This document shows, piece after piece, positions 10,617-22,203 of a DNA stretch of 64,000 bases. The DNA comes from Caprella mutica (Eukaryota > Arthropoda > Malacostraca > Amphipoda > Caprellidae). The first letter of the stretch is position 1, and every line of letters starts with the position of its first letter. The DNA lies in the NCBI GenBank assembly GCA_947561585.1, contig CANNZV010000948.1:62001-126000 (forward strand), given 5' to 3'. A program made the translations under genes and the position numbers. A model generated the notes under the pieces. The model had not been told where the DNA came from. It searched no databases and saw nothing but the letters and a program-made list of their open reading frames with translations.

Positions 10617-11021
10617 ATGGAGAATTTTATGACTCACGAGTTTCCATTGCTAAAACAGTGTATTTACTTCATTTACATAGAGAAAACAATTTTATTATAT
10701 AATTACAAAAATAATTTAATTATGGACAAAAAATGGAGTAAGTCAAAAAAAGTCACAATAGACATGCACTTTCGTGATTTAAATGAATTAAATCACGAAC
10801 ATTTTCGAAAAAGTGAATTTCCCCGTTATTTTGAAAGCAACAATATAACTTTTCATATATGTACAAATAGGATTATTGAGTTAATCACGTGCATTTACCT
10901 TCATACCGTTTTTTCTCAATTATTCTTGTATTTTAGTAGGCAAGACTATAGCAGGATATGTATTCGTTCATGCTGCAATGAATTTTCATATCTAGAACTG
11001 TTGAAAGTCCTAATTTTCTGA
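10617..11021 (+). CDS. Unrecognised 134-codon open frame, doubtful gene
   Basis: The frame begins MENFMTHEFPLLKQ, has a lysine-rich stretch MDKKWSKSKKVTIDMHFRDL around residues 36-55, and ends in hydrophobic, aromatic-rich sequence. I recognise no domain. No splice sites, poly(A) signal or promoter-like sequence near it is convincing, and the codon content follows the local AT bias, so it may be a chance frame. It is not part of a tandem repeat, unlike most of the longer frames in this window, which is the only reason to list it. Confidence 0.12.
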   Translation: MENFMTHEFPLLKQCIYFIYIEKTILLYNYKNNLIMDKKWSKSKKVTIDMHFRDLNELNHEHFRKSEFPRYFESNNITFHICTNRIIELITCIYLHTVFSQLFLYFSRQDYSRICIRSCCNEFSYLELLKVLIF

Positions 11022-11622
11022 TAAATATGGGATTTTCACTTTGTCGCCAAAGCAAAATGTTAATATTTGCACTGTATAGACATTATTTACTCCTTGCCAC
11101 CATTTGATAGCGGTAGGTGATATTTTATATATACTTCCGTGAGCTAATTTTTGATAACCAAGTGATCATTTAACTAATAGCTACTTTTCATATAAAAGCT
11201 CCCTTCCATTCTAATTTGTTTATTACTCTATTCATAAGAGCTATAAGGCTGCTGGTTTTAAAAAGGCAAACCTATTCATATTTGCTTTGTTGACGTCATC
11301 ACAGCAACACTCTAAAATCAAATAAAAAGCAATCGAAGAGCGGCTACATTATGAAATTGTTTATTCATTGCCAATATATGAAAAGAGTAATGCATATAAA
11401 TTCATATATTCTAACTACTTAATCACAGTTTTCGATTTAAGTGTGTTGCCTTGATGACGTAACAATCATAAACCACTCGATTGTCACTACTTAGTATATT
11501 TTTTTTTATTGTGTATGTACATATGTTTGAACGCATAGAGGCTCTCTGCGTTCACGTGACGATTATTCTTATTGTTTTCGAAAAAATAAAGATAAAAAAA
11601 GTAATATTTTGTATATAGTGTT

Positions 11623-11661
11623 CATAGGTTGGTACGTATATATAGTAGGTACCAACCTATG
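11623..11661. other. Perfect 13-bp inverted repeat, CATAGGTTGGTAC
   Basis: CATAGGTTGGTAC (11623-11635) and GTACCAACCTATG (11649-11661) flank a 13-nt spacer in otherwise unassigned DNA (11022-11951). It is a possible hairpin with no clear function. Confidence 0.6.
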
Positions 11662-11951
11662 CGTTTGTTCTAATAAATAAACTTATTCAAAGCATTTTAA
11701 AAAGTTAATAATTATCAAAAGATTAATAAACAGTTAACAATCAATCAAATAATTTATTCTTACTATTAATGATAGGTACTATACATGTATAATGTATGTA
11801 CTACATATAAACGAAGAGTAAATTAAACATAATTAAGAGATTATTTAAAAGTTTTAAGCTACACACATAGCAAATTATTAAACCTATTTAAAAGTAACTG
11901 TTACGGTATATAGGTAGGTACCAATCTACTATTTTAGCCACTGGCTGTAGC

Positions 11952-12133
11952 GTAAATTCCAAGTTATTAATCGGTTCTACATTTTCGATCAAATGAGAAA
12001 AAATAAGTTTACAATTTTACATATTAAATGGCTATTTTAATAAATTGAATTGAAAGGCCTAAAATTTAAAATGGTAAATAATATAATTTTTTATGATCGT
12101 AAATGAAGAATTGTCCGATAACTTGGAAATTAC
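11952..12133. mobile_element. Short MITE, CCAAGTTAT...TTTCGATC TIR (copy 2)
   Basis: The left arm GTAAATTCCAAGTTATTAAT...TTTTCGATCAAA is the imperfect complement of the right arm ATGATCGTAAATG...CGATAACTTGGAAATTAC. About 182 bp; relatives at 7708 and 31418. Confidence 0.65.
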
Positions 12134-12164
12134 CATAGCCTCCTATGTACGTACGGTGTTTTTT

Positions 12165-12623
12165 ATTCTGAAATTAACCTCTTTACTTTCAAAGTGTTTA
12201 GTTAAGTTACGAGTTTAGAAAGTTGAATGGAGTTATTCTTACACTGGTAAAAATTTGTGCAATCATTTTTAATTCCTTTTTTTAACAAGTTGGGAAGCCA
12301 TTGTCATTTATTCTGTGATTTTATGAATTAGTTATTAAATTTTTATTACTTAAATGCAAAACAACTTATTTTTGTTTTTATTGTGAAAAAAAGAAAATTA
12401 TAATTATACATCATTTATTAATTGCTTTTAATTCAAATAATAAATATACTACAAATATTTATGTTCCAAATATGTACGATTGTACGTACCTCAATAAAAT
12501 CTATCCCCGCCCTCTCATTTTAATTACTCAGTATCCCCTGCAATTTAAAAAACGAAAAGAAAATGGTAACGGCACTGTTATTCCATATTTCGGCACTGAA
12601 AAAAATAAAATGTGCCCATCCCT
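12165..12623 (-). mobile_element. Truncated hAT-type MITE
   Basis: Reverse-complemented, this matches 27947-28330 from the terminus inward (CAGGGATGGGCACATTTT, then CAGTGCCGAAATATGG). The far end is missing, so no target duplication can be read. Confidence 0.65.
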
Positions 12624-12699
12624 GCTCTAAAGTGAAGTAAATCATCTAAAGTGAATATAAATTTATTAATAATAACTTTAAAAAGCTACTTCTATCATG

Positions 12700-12782
12700 T
12701 CCATGATGGCTCAGTGGATATGTCGCAGACTCAAAACAACAGCAAACCACAGGGACCCCAGTTCGATTCCGGAAACACCACT
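12700..12782 (+). repeat. tRNA-like sequence, probable SINE head
   Basis: TGGCTCAGTGGATATGTC resembles a tRNA A box (TRGCnnAGTnGG), and 50-odd bases later AGTTCGATTCCGG resembles a B box (GGTTCGAnTCC). The T-stem pairs poorly and no good anticodon arm forms, so this is not a functional tRNA. A tRNA-derived SINE or decayed tRNA pseudogene fits better. Confidence 0.5.
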
Positions 12783-12949
12783 TCATTTCTTCCCCCATTT
12801 CTTCCAATTAAATTTGTATATAACAAAATGTAACATTAAACTAAATAATATACAGGCAAATTAAATATACACTATATACAGTAAAGTAAGAAACGGCAAT
12901 AAAATAAGTATGATCTTTTTGATATCTTGACACATGGTAGTGATGTGTG

Positions 12950-13612
12950 TTACACATGGTACTGATATGTGTTACATATGGTATTGATATGGGTAACATA
13001 TGGTAAAGATATGGGTAACATATGGTATTGATATGGGTAACATATGGTACAGATATGGGTAACATATGGTACTGATATGGGTAACATATGGTATTGATAT
13101 GGGTAACATATGGTAAAGATATGGGTAACATATGGTACTGATATGGGTAACATATGGTATTGATATGGGTAACATATGGTTTTGATATGAGTAACATATG
13201 TTATTGATATGGGTAACATATGGAACAGATATGGGTAACATATGATACATATATGGCTAACATATGGTACAGATATGGGTAACATATGGTAGAGATATGG
13301 GTAACATATGGTATTGATATGGGTAACATATGGAACAGATATGAGTAACATATGGTACATATATGGGTAACATATGGTACAGATATGGGNNNNNNNNNNN
13401 NNNNNNNNNNNNNNNNNNNNNNNNNNNNNNNNNNNNNNNNNNNNNNNNNNNNNNNNNNNNNNNNNNNNNNNNNNNNNNNNNNNNNNNNNNNNNNNNNNNN
13501 NNNNNNNNNNNNNNNNNNNNNNNACATATGGTACAGATATGGGTAACATATGATATTGATATGGTTAACATATGGTACAGATATGTGTTACACATGGTAC
13601 TGATATGAGGTT
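12950..13612. repeat. 22-bp satellite, GGTAACATATGGTATTGATATG, with assembly gap
   Basis: Units alternate GGTATTGATATG, GGTAAAGATATG and GGTACAGATATG after GGTAACATAT. Three units equal 66 bp, so a 22-residue periodic frame (VPYVTHINTICYPYQYH-like) stays open on the minus strand; this is an artefact of the period. The gap of N at 13390-13523 falls inside the array, so copy number is unknown. Confidence 0.9.
13390..13523. other. Assembly gap (134 N)
   Basis: The run of N interrupts the 22-bp satellite. Reported open frames that span it are meaningless. Confidence 0.99.
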
Positions 13613-13764
13613 TTGTTATGGTTAACATGTGTATCCCATATGTTATACGTGTGGCAAAACCACATGTATAACATATCGTCCAAGTTTCCAAAAAACAACA
13701 TTGTAACCACATTGTTATAATGTGGACATAACCACATGGTATACATGTGGAAATGTTTGCAGGG
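13613..13764 (-). mobile_element. Right end of TIR element, CATGTGGAAATGTTTGCAGG
   Basis: The terminal CATGTGGAAATGTTTGCAGG (13744-13763) is the reverse complement of the element end at 5917-5938. CCACATG/CATGTGG palindromic repeats fill 13620-13750, matching 5935-6085. Confidence 0.55.
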
Positions 13765-13977
13765 ACATGATCACAATGCGGTTTAATGATTATAATTGAT
13801 TCTACCGTTTCATAACCATATTAATATATACATTGTGTTACCACCATAAAATCATATAAGAAAGAGATGTTGTTCTGCCATTCCAAAACCATATAATAAA
13901 AACCTTATGAAAAAGAGACAATATTCTAATTGGCCACATCATATCAATATGTCAATTACATGTCGATATGTATGAAG

Positions 13978-14396
13978 CGGGCATTAACAATGCAATGAAC
14001 AACCGAAGAACAAATATTCCTCGTGAAAACTTCAATGAGATCAAAATATCACTGAAGTGGTTCTATTTCCAAATAGTTTCCTCCAAGGAAGAAGTGTAAG
14101 CAACCAGTATTATAATTTCTTCCATCATAATTTTTTTCTTTTTATTCACTACCCTTTAATAAGTAAAATCACAGAGTTAGCTCTAAGAATAACCTTCGCG
14201 CATTGACAAAAATAATCACCCTCACTCTTTGCATAACTGTTCTTAAACTATGTCCTGAGTTCAAAAATGTTTTTACATGTTAATAGCACAATAAGAGGCG
14301 GGAAAAAAAAACGAAGATCAAGTTTTTTCATCCATTGGTTAACGATTTACAAGCATTTTAAAAAGCAAAAAAAAAAATTGCCCATACTGTATTCAT
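13978..14396 (+). repeat. 0.4-kb dispersed repeat (copy 1)
   Basis: It is shared with 17325-17736 (inverted) and 18466-18885 (direct). Landmarks are ATGCAATGAACAA, then AAGGAAGAAGTGTAA, then GAGTTAGCTCTAAGAATAA, then TTCGCGCA, ending CCCATACTGTA. No coding frame is conserved among the three copies. Confidence 0.75.
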
Positions 14397-14677
14397 GAGG
14401 TTACTCTTTAAGTCTTTTAGCCAGCTTTGACAACGACTAAGTTTGTGTTGCATTCAGCAGGTTTCTCTGAACAACCAGGAATTTCTAAGCCCGATTTCAA
14501 TCCTCTTTAAGAATCGTGTCAAATTTTTTCAACTTTACCTTATACATCAAATTATCTTCAATACTATTTAGTAAATTTTTAAGAATAGCTTCTGCTCTTA
14601 CAAATATGTGAAAGAGAGTTCATAGTTGAAAAGATTCAAACTCAACGGGAAATCCATATTATTAGAGGTTATACTCG

Positions 14678-14750
14678 GCGTTGAAGGTTTTGTTCAGATT
14701 TCTATTTATTTGCTTCAGATTACAAGAAATATGAACAAAACCTTCAACGC
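14678..14750. other. Hairpin, 26-bp stem with one mismatch
   Basis: GCGTTGAAGGTTTTGTTCAG plus ATTTCT (14678-14703) pairs with 14725-14750 across a 21-nt loop; only one of 26 positions mismatches. Outer GGTTAT (14668) / ATAACC (14760) pairing could extend the stem past an internal loop. Dimensions resemble a pre-miRNA, but a MITE remnant is equally possible. Confidence 0.6.
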
Positions 14751-15399
14751 AAAATTTAAATAACCATTTATAATAGAGTTCATAGTACGTCTCATTTTCA
14801 TATTGTTTTTCGTTGCGCTTATTCTATCATGTTAAACGATACATTTATTATATTATCATCGTTTAAATAAAGGTTTAAAGATTATCCAAAGACTATTTCA
14901 TAATCACTAGAGAAGTATTCAGAAAAATATACGAATTACAAAATAGTCACAATTTACCTGCGCCCCATGTATTTATTAACCCGTTATTAACGGCAAGTCT
15001 TATTTGCAGCCTTCTACCTTAGTGTGAATAACTTAGCTTCAAACTTACAGCTTTCCATTTTTCTGTGATATTTGGCCGAGTTTTAGATCACAGTCTCCTC
15101 CTTCATTTGAATAGATTGTCTGAGGTAAAACTTATAGATTTTTCCTTTACTGTGGTATTTGGTTGAGGTCCTCTCAGAACCTTTCACTTAACTGGAATTA
15201 CTTGGCTGCGACAAAACTCAAAACTTTCTCCTCTTCTGTGATATTTGACTGAAGTCAAACTCACACCACTCATATTTTAAAAGTCTTATGTACTATATTT
15301 ATTGCAATTGTAAACATAGGTCTTGTCATTGCAGATGTAATTTACAATAAGATTTACTAATGTATCAATATCAAAGATACCCGTATTAACTGTATCTTC

Positions 15400-15900
15400 T
15401 TTTTGTAGTTTTCTGTATCAATAGTGATATGCAATAGTGATGTGAAACTCCTAATCAGAATGATGGGTTGGTAGTAGTACTGATTAACTGCATAAACAAG
15501 TCATTGCACTAGGTAATAATGCTGATCAACTGCATCAACTCTTCATCACTGAGAAAGGTAATAGTTCTGATCAGCTGCATCAATTCATAATTCTTTTATT
15601 TCGTTTTCTAGTCAAACTTGATATCGTATAACATTCATATGCATGAGTTTTGAAAGAGTAAAGAACTGCAGAAATTATACATAGATAGGCTCTTCATGAT
15701 GAAAAATGGTGGCATATATTTGAGAGCTAAAGGATCGAAATCATAATGATGAAAACAGAACCAAGCTGTGAAGAATTCACAAGAGAATGAATAAAAACAA
15801 ATTATTGTACTGTGGAAAATCGTTCAAAATACTCCTTTAATGGTTCAAGAGCTTTAATTATATTTGTGTAAACTTCAAAAGAAAAAAGAAATTGGAGAAG
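15400..15900 (+). repeat. Diverged dispersed repeat, shared with 49640-50100
   Basis: The two loci share GTAATAGT(T/G)CTGATCAGC, then a TTTTCTAGTCAAACT-like block, then GAGAGCTAAAGGATCG / GGAAGCTAAACGATC, in the same order. A further weak match joins 17160-17310 to 50300-50420, suggesting one old repeat of at least 1-2 kb. Confidence 0.5.
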
Positions 15901-16449
15901 CGAATTACCTTTATAAATAATTATCCTAATTTATTGATTTTTTTTTAATATTATGATAAACTAGTGTCCATACATACAAAATACTAAACAAGTTGAAAGC
16001 TAACTTGCAAGTATTTATTGCAAAATTATCTAGCCAGTTGATGAATGGTGAAGAATATTTTTCTTAAATCTGTAGATCTTATGACAAAAGAACAATCATC
16101 TAGCGTTCAAAAAAATATGTTCTTTCACCTTAAAATGGAACAAAGTCAAATTGTTGACGTGTGAAAATTTACACTCGAGTAAATATGAACTCAAGGGAAG
16201 AGTCTTGTGTTTTTATCTGCCACATTTTCTTCAGAAAAGAACCATTAGACCGTTAATTATCGGAGTCGCCATTTGAAAATCGGTAGTAGTTATTTGTAGA
16301 AGGGATGTTTTATTTGAACTTCAGAAATTTTAATTTATTCATCTGAAAATTAGTAGATTTTATCAAAAATTAAGAATAAAAAAGATAATACATAGCTACA
16401 TATAATAAAATACTTAATATAAAGACTATAAAGAGAGCAACAGAGTCAC

Positions 16450-16575
16450 ATGAAAAAAGAAGAAGAAAACATCAGCAATGAATCTGAGGTTGAGACCGGA
16501 TCAGCTGCTGAGAAATACTCCGCTCTCGTTTATGGTTTGTTACTAAAGAAACCTCGAAAGCGCACCGCTTCATAG
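16450..16575 (+). CDS. Tiny 41-codon frame, acidic then basic; doubtful
   Basis: It reads MKKEEENISNESEVETGSAA and then EKYSALVYGLLLKKPRKRTA up to a TAG. The composition (acidic start, KKPRKR near the end) is less random-looking than the surroundings. It may be a fragment of an old transposon gene together with the frame at 16618. No family recognised. Confidence 0.15.
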   Translation: MKKEEENISNESEVETGSAAEKYSALVYGLLLKKPRKRTAS

Positions 16576-16617
16576 TGTTAACCTTTTTGATACCACGAAC
16601 AATTCAATGGAATCTGC

Positions 16618-16791
16618 ATGGTACCATCAACGAATACTTCTTGGGATCCAGATGAGGATTACCTTCGCCATCCTCTCAGCCGCAAAGGAATATATTTGGA
16701 TATTGAATTCCTCTCGCATAGCTCTAATTGTGCATATTTTACCCTTATTGTATTTATTGGAGAAATATTAATTACTAAAATAGCAATGTAA
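16618..16791 (+). CDS. Tiny 57-codon frame next to the preceding one; doubtful
   Basis: It begins MVPSTNTSWDPDEDYLRHPL and runs into a hydrophobic tail. It is 43 bp past the preceding frame's stop and in a different phase. The two could be halves of one decayed coding region separated by a frameshift, but nothing was recognised. Confidence 0.13.
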   Translation: MVPSTNTSWDPDEDYLRHPLSRKGIYLDIEFLSHSSNCAYFTLIVFIGEILITKIAM

Positions 16792-17324
16792 ATGAGCTGA
16801 AACTCTTAGAGACAAGCATACATTTTGGAGCTTCCAGTTAACTTAGGAAATTAGATAATTCTTTTATATTCGTAATTTAATTGAATTATGTCTACTCATT
16901 AAATTAACAGTTTCCCTGTCGTAAATTAACAATATATTAATCTATTTTCTACAAACTTTGATGCAAACACAAATTGAACTCAAACTTTAATTTCAGTCTG
17001 CTTTTTTCTTCCTATGATCAATCATTTTTAAAATAATATTTCTTTCTGGGAAGAGACAGCCATTGCAAATGTTATTGAAAACAGAACAACCTCTTCATAA
17101 ATTGATATTGCAGAATTTCGATGCTTTTCCAGAGAACAAGTCGGTTTTCTGTGGTCAAATAGATACAAACGAGTTGTGGAAACATCGTCGAAATTGATTT
17201 GAATGGAATTAACATGAATTGTGGTACGTAGTCACACAGAAAATAATATTGGAATCGATCAAAACAAGAAGATAGCTTTAACAAATTTACTATTTTGATC
17301 ACTCGAATTATCTATGATAGGAAG

Positions 17325-17736
17325 TTATACAGTATGAGCCACAAAACTGTTTCCGCTTTTTCAAATACTTGTAAATTGTTAGCCAAAGGACAAAAAAAAC
17401 TGTATCGTGATTTCTTTTTCTCTGCCTCTTATTTTACTCTTAACGGGTAAAAACAATTTTGAACTGATAAACATAGTTTAATAACAGGTAATCAAAGAGT
17501 GGAGGTGATTTTTTTGGCATTGCGCGAAGGTTATTCTTAGAGCTAACTCGGTGATTTTACTTATTAAAAGGCAGTGAACAAAAGGAAAAAAAATAATTGT
17601 AAACATTATAATACAGGGTGCTTACACTTCTTCCTTGGAAATATTTTCAAATAGAACATCTTCAGTGACATTTTGATCTCATTGAATATTTCACTCTGAA
17701 TATTAGTTCTCCGCTTGTTCATTGCATGGTTAAAGG
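17325..17736 (-). repeat. 0.4-kb dispersed repeat (copy 2, inverted)
   Basis: Reverse complement of the 13978 and 18466 copies (TACAGTATGAGCC at one end, TTCATTGCATGGTTAA at the other). A 76-codon minus-strand frame at 17072-17302 lies just outside and has no recognisable domain. Confidence 0.7.
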
Positions 17737-18272
17737 TGCAGCACAGTCATTTTTTGTTTTAACAATTTTAATGTCAAACGATTGCTTTGTAAGAATAAAG
17801 TATATCGTGTGACATTGCAATTTTCAATAAAATATAAAAATGGAGATATATCATTTTATATAAAATTAATTTCTTAACAAATGTTAACGGTAGATGGCCC
17901 CAAAATCTAGGGCGCCATCTCGTATACATACAAACTGAGTTAAGTTTCTACCTAGATTTTAACTCAAATGAAGAGATGACTTTATTTTCAAAACTATGCC
18001 TTCTTGTTTACGAATTCACATAATATTTTCACCATTTTGACGAAAACAAAGCATGATTACTGGATACTCAAATTAATATGAAAACAACAAACATACTCAC
18101 GTGCATACTAATGATTGGTAATGCTTCCGCTAGGTGTCGCTAATTTTATTAAATAATTTTTATATGAACATTTTTAAAATAAACGAGCATTCAAATATTA
18201 TATAATTAAATATTCTGAATCGATTTAAAATCAATAATAGGACGATTCTTTGATTTTGACTTTATTATCCCA

Positions 18273-18476
18273 TTAAACCCTGCTTCATACTTGCATTTTT
18301 AACAGCGCAGAAAAAACTCTTTTTAAAATGTGTTCACACTTGCGTTTTTTCATCGCTGAAGTAAAAATTTAATGTGATTTTTCCATCAGCGATGAAAATA
18401 AAACGCAAGTGTAAGTACATTTTAAGAAGAGCTTTTTTCTGTGTTGTTAAAAATACATGTGTGATACGGGCCTTAA
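18273..18476. mobile_element. Foldback MITE with TTAA-flanked ends
   Basis: The left arm CCCTGCTTCATACTTGCATT...TTTTCATCGCTGA is nearly the full reverse complement of TCAGCGATGAAAA...GTGTGATACGGGCC; the arms are about 75-80 bp each. TTAA lies at both outer edges, which would suit a piggyBac-type insertion. The minus-strand frame at 18334-18528 is incidental. Confidence 0.6.
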
Positions 18477-18885
18477 CCATGCAATGAACAAGCGCAAAAT
18501 GAATATTCATGGTGAACAATGAGATCAAAATGTAGCTGAAGATGTTTTATTTCCAAATGTTTCTAAGGAAGAAGTGTAAACACTCTGTATTAGAATGTCT
18601 AAAATTATTTTTTTCCTTTTATTCACTGCCTTTTAGTAAGTAAAATCACCGAGTTAGCTTTAAGAATAAACTTCGCGCAATCAATGCCAAAAATAATCAC
18701 CCTAACTCTTTGCTTAGCTGTTCTTAAACTAGTTCCATCAGTTCAAAATTGTTTCTACCTGTTAATAGTAAAATAAGAGCCGGAGAAAAAGAGACCAAGA
18801 TACAGTTTTTTCGACTATTGACTAACGATTTACGAGTATTTGAAAGAGAGGAAAAAATTTCGTGGCCCATACTGTATATCGGCCA
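18466..18885 (+). repeat. 0.4-kb dispersed repeat (copy 3)
   Basis: Direct copy of 13978-14396; its left edge touches the foldback MITE at the TTAA. Frames at 18749-19030 and 18724-18981 are not conserved in the other copies. Confidence 0.7.
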
Positions 18886-19301
18886 AAGAAGATCTAAATG
18901 GAATTCTCTCTTAATCATCCATTGCTTCACAATTTGTAATTTTCTAATGATGAATGTCCCACTGAATATAGGAGGCAACAAACTGCTGCACCCAAAGTTT
19001 GCTCTCTGTAACCATTTGACGTATGGCTAATAACTATTCAGATAAAACTCCAGTAAAAACAACAAATCATCAGGTTTATCTTCATACATATAATGTAAAA
19101 TGTTGCAAATAAATGATGACTTACGGTCATCGGTTGGAGTTGTGTAGGTACTTCGTATTCAAACATTTGGGAAATTAGAGGAAAAGAATTATTCACGTCG
19201 TACAACTGTAAATTGCAGTATAATATTATACAAATCCGGTCCATGATTTCAGATAAAACATAGAAAAAACGATAATATTTGAAATGATAATTGAGAATAT
19301 A

Positions 19302-21106
19302 CCCAGTTCAAATTCGATGCAAGATAAGGCCATCTGACAGGGCGCGCAGGTCCGGCATCATGGCATGCAGAAGGCCGCGACAGATCATCTTTGTCCGCTT
19401 TTGAGCTGATTCTACGTCCCCCCACTGCACTGGGGCGCTACCCTAAAATGCTGACACGCGCTTCCTAACTACTAATGCGCGACCGCGTGGCGTCCGTGGC
19501 CACACGGGAAACACTAAAAAAATACCCTCATGGCAGATATTGACTGCGCTAATACTGCGCTGAATATGAACGAACGCATTCATACTATAAAATATGACGC
19601 GTTAAACGCATATATATACTTTATATTATGAATGTGACGTTATTCGGAATCAATATTCCAGTCAATATGAGATTTAACCTATAGCATTAGTTAGATTCTA
19701 GGAAACATACCTATCACTCAAAGAATTAAACTGATTAGTGTAAACATTGGATTCAGGTACCATCAGTCATAAAATTGATAGGTATAACAAATATTAACTT
19801 CACTCCATATAGGTATCATAAATCATCATTCAAACTGACACATAATAGATACACAAATTCACTTTCATCAATAAATTATTAACTTTAAACATTAAATCTC
19901 CACAGAACCTTATTTTTAACTGAAAACTATTCCAAAACGCAGGTTCAATGGTTCTCAATAAAAAAAATCCAATATTTTCTTCAGAACGTTTAACTTTTTA
20001 TATTAAATTGTTCTATATATTTCGTTTTGCAACCCTGTTTTTTTTAATTTTAGCATGGAAATGATTGTATTTTAAAAAAATTAATGAGAATAACCGATTT
20101 TTTCAATAATGATTTCGTGTTATTATGAATTCTTGCTATTTAATTATGAAGAACAATACATGATTAATGTTATAGTAATATTAGTATATAATGTTAACTA
20201 GTTAGTTATTGCAATTATTTTACTCGTAATATTAAATCGATGTTAGATGATTTAAATTAATTTTCTATCTATAATCAAGCATCAGCACTTTGATATTTAT
20301 GGAAATTATTTAAGAATGTCTCCTGTTACTACGATTCTCAGTCACATGTACGCATGGAAGTACTATTAGTACCTACATGATCCATGTGTGAGTTTGATGA
20401 GAGCTGTGTCAGTTCATTCAGTGAGAATATACAGAAAAAAGTACATTCTGATAAAGCCTGATATCATATCATTCTCAGCCCTTCACTATTGCTTTGATCT
20501 TCCATAAGTGTTACTTTAAGATATTTTAATGGTTCACTCTGACTAATGAAAAATAAAAAAGGGCATACAAATTACTCAATGATATCCGTGGTTAAAAAAA
20601 TATTAGGTAACAATAGATTTATCTATAAAACTGGATGAGCCAAACCATAGTAGAGTAGTGAGTAATATATGCCAGATAATAATACCTTACGAAGAACAAT
20701 AGTGATTAATGTATATTTTATATTAAGGTTATCCACCAATTAAATAATTAAAGCTATTATTATTATTAGCTACACTATCGATAAAGAAGTTGTATGTTTG
20801 TTTAAATTAATTGGTTGGATTATGATTCATGAGCAATATATGGTGCTTCAATCTCTAGAGATATTTGCAAATATTATCAACTATAAATTCTGGAGATTTT
20901 CTATGCTCTGTTCTCCAGAGTTTTCGGCTGATAATAACGCGTCATACCTCCGCAGATTATCTCACCCTTATACTACCGTGGCCTCCGTTGGTCGCCGTCA
21001 ATATTTGTAGAACGCAGAGATTATCTACTGAGCGCTGCTTAGAAGTGCTGAGACTGCCGTAAACTACAGTAAAACGTCCGCTATACTGCGCCGAATTTTA
21101 ACTGGG
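19302..21106. mobile_element. 1.8-kb TIR element, CCCAGTT(C/A)AAATTCG ends, TA flanked
   Basis: The left end CCCAGTTCAAATTCGATGCA and the right end TGCGCCGAATTTTAACTGGG are inverted, and both are bordered by TA. The ends are GC-rich relative to the interior (19320-19560 and 20930-21080). No transposase motif was found in any frame; short frames near 20798-21062 look accidental. Probably a large non-autonomous DNA element. Confidence 0.65.
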
Positions 21107-21729
21107 TATGGATCATAGATTGTAATGAAATCCTTTTACATTTTATTAAAATAATACACTGATTATTGAAATCAATAGTTGAAAAAAACTCTTTCAACAC
21201 GTCAGAAATTGAATTGTGAATCAGCTCATTTCGGAAAAGGAATCTCATTTATTTCAGTGAATAAACTGTATCAATTGCAATTGCTTCAAAATAACAATTA
21301 TTCATCCAAAAATCCGTCAGAGACTTGCAAAAGAAGCATATGAGAAATTGAACAAGTTTCGAAAAATGTAACCAACCTTTCAAACACACAATAGCAAAAC
21401 CAACTTTGGTCAATCACTAAACGAGTAAAATAGTGTAATTTAGGATAAGTTTATTCCGTATCCGAAGCATTGAAGTTGTGTATAAGGTCAGACGGGGTAT
21501 CACGGCGCACAATCCCGCAAACTTTGTGTTTACTCAATAACTAAATGTACAAGAGAAACTCTTTTTCTCGTGATGGAATGATCATGAATTAGGATTGTTA
21601 TCAACCAGTTTTGAAATATTGCTTAAATAAATGAAATACTTATTGCAAATCTTTCGCGCGCAACTTTTAGTGAGTGTATGGGGGTATCACTGCACACATG
21701 AAGAGGTTTTACTGCGCATTACATAAATC

Positions 21730-21960
21730 TAACACTCCTCTCCCCCACCTTAATCCCTCCTCTTCCTATTTTAATACCCTTCCCACCCCTATCTACACCC
21801 CCTTCTTTCCCCATCTAAATCCACCTCTTTTCTCATCTCTTCCCATCTAAATCCCCATCTCTTTCCATATAAATCCCCCTCTCCCCAATTTTAATTAACA
21901 CTCTTCTCCCCCATTTATTTCCCTCTCTAATTACCCTCTACTTAATCTAGTTGTCCTTTA
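21730..21960. repeat. Polypyrimidine minisatellite (CCCCATCTAAATCCCCCTCT)
   Basis: About 230 bp almost free of G, in 20-25 bp units of C/T runs separated by TAAAT or TTTAAT. The homologous tract on the other strand is at 43370-43680. Confidence 0.7.
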
Positions 21961-22203
21961 TTTCTTATACACATATTTAATGAATTTGAAACAAATTTGG
22001 CACTTAAATTTTATGTAACTAGTTAACTACTTATATCAAGTAATATAATACGATGGTACGTTTATTGTTTAATCAATATTTTAATTTTATATCCTCTCAC
22101 CCCCCACTTAAATACCCCTCTCCCTATCTCAATACACCCCACATCAACTAGCATAGCTACTACGATCGTAAGTATATTTGTATAGCACCTTATTCGGTAT
22201 TTA

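Noticed and set aside
12700..12782. Functional tRNA gene
   Set aside because: A and B boxes are present, but the T-stem and anticodon arm do not pair acceptably.
12841..13712. Several 80-199 codon frames, some spanning the N gap
   Set aside because: They translate the 22-bp satellite; those across the gap contain unknown residues.
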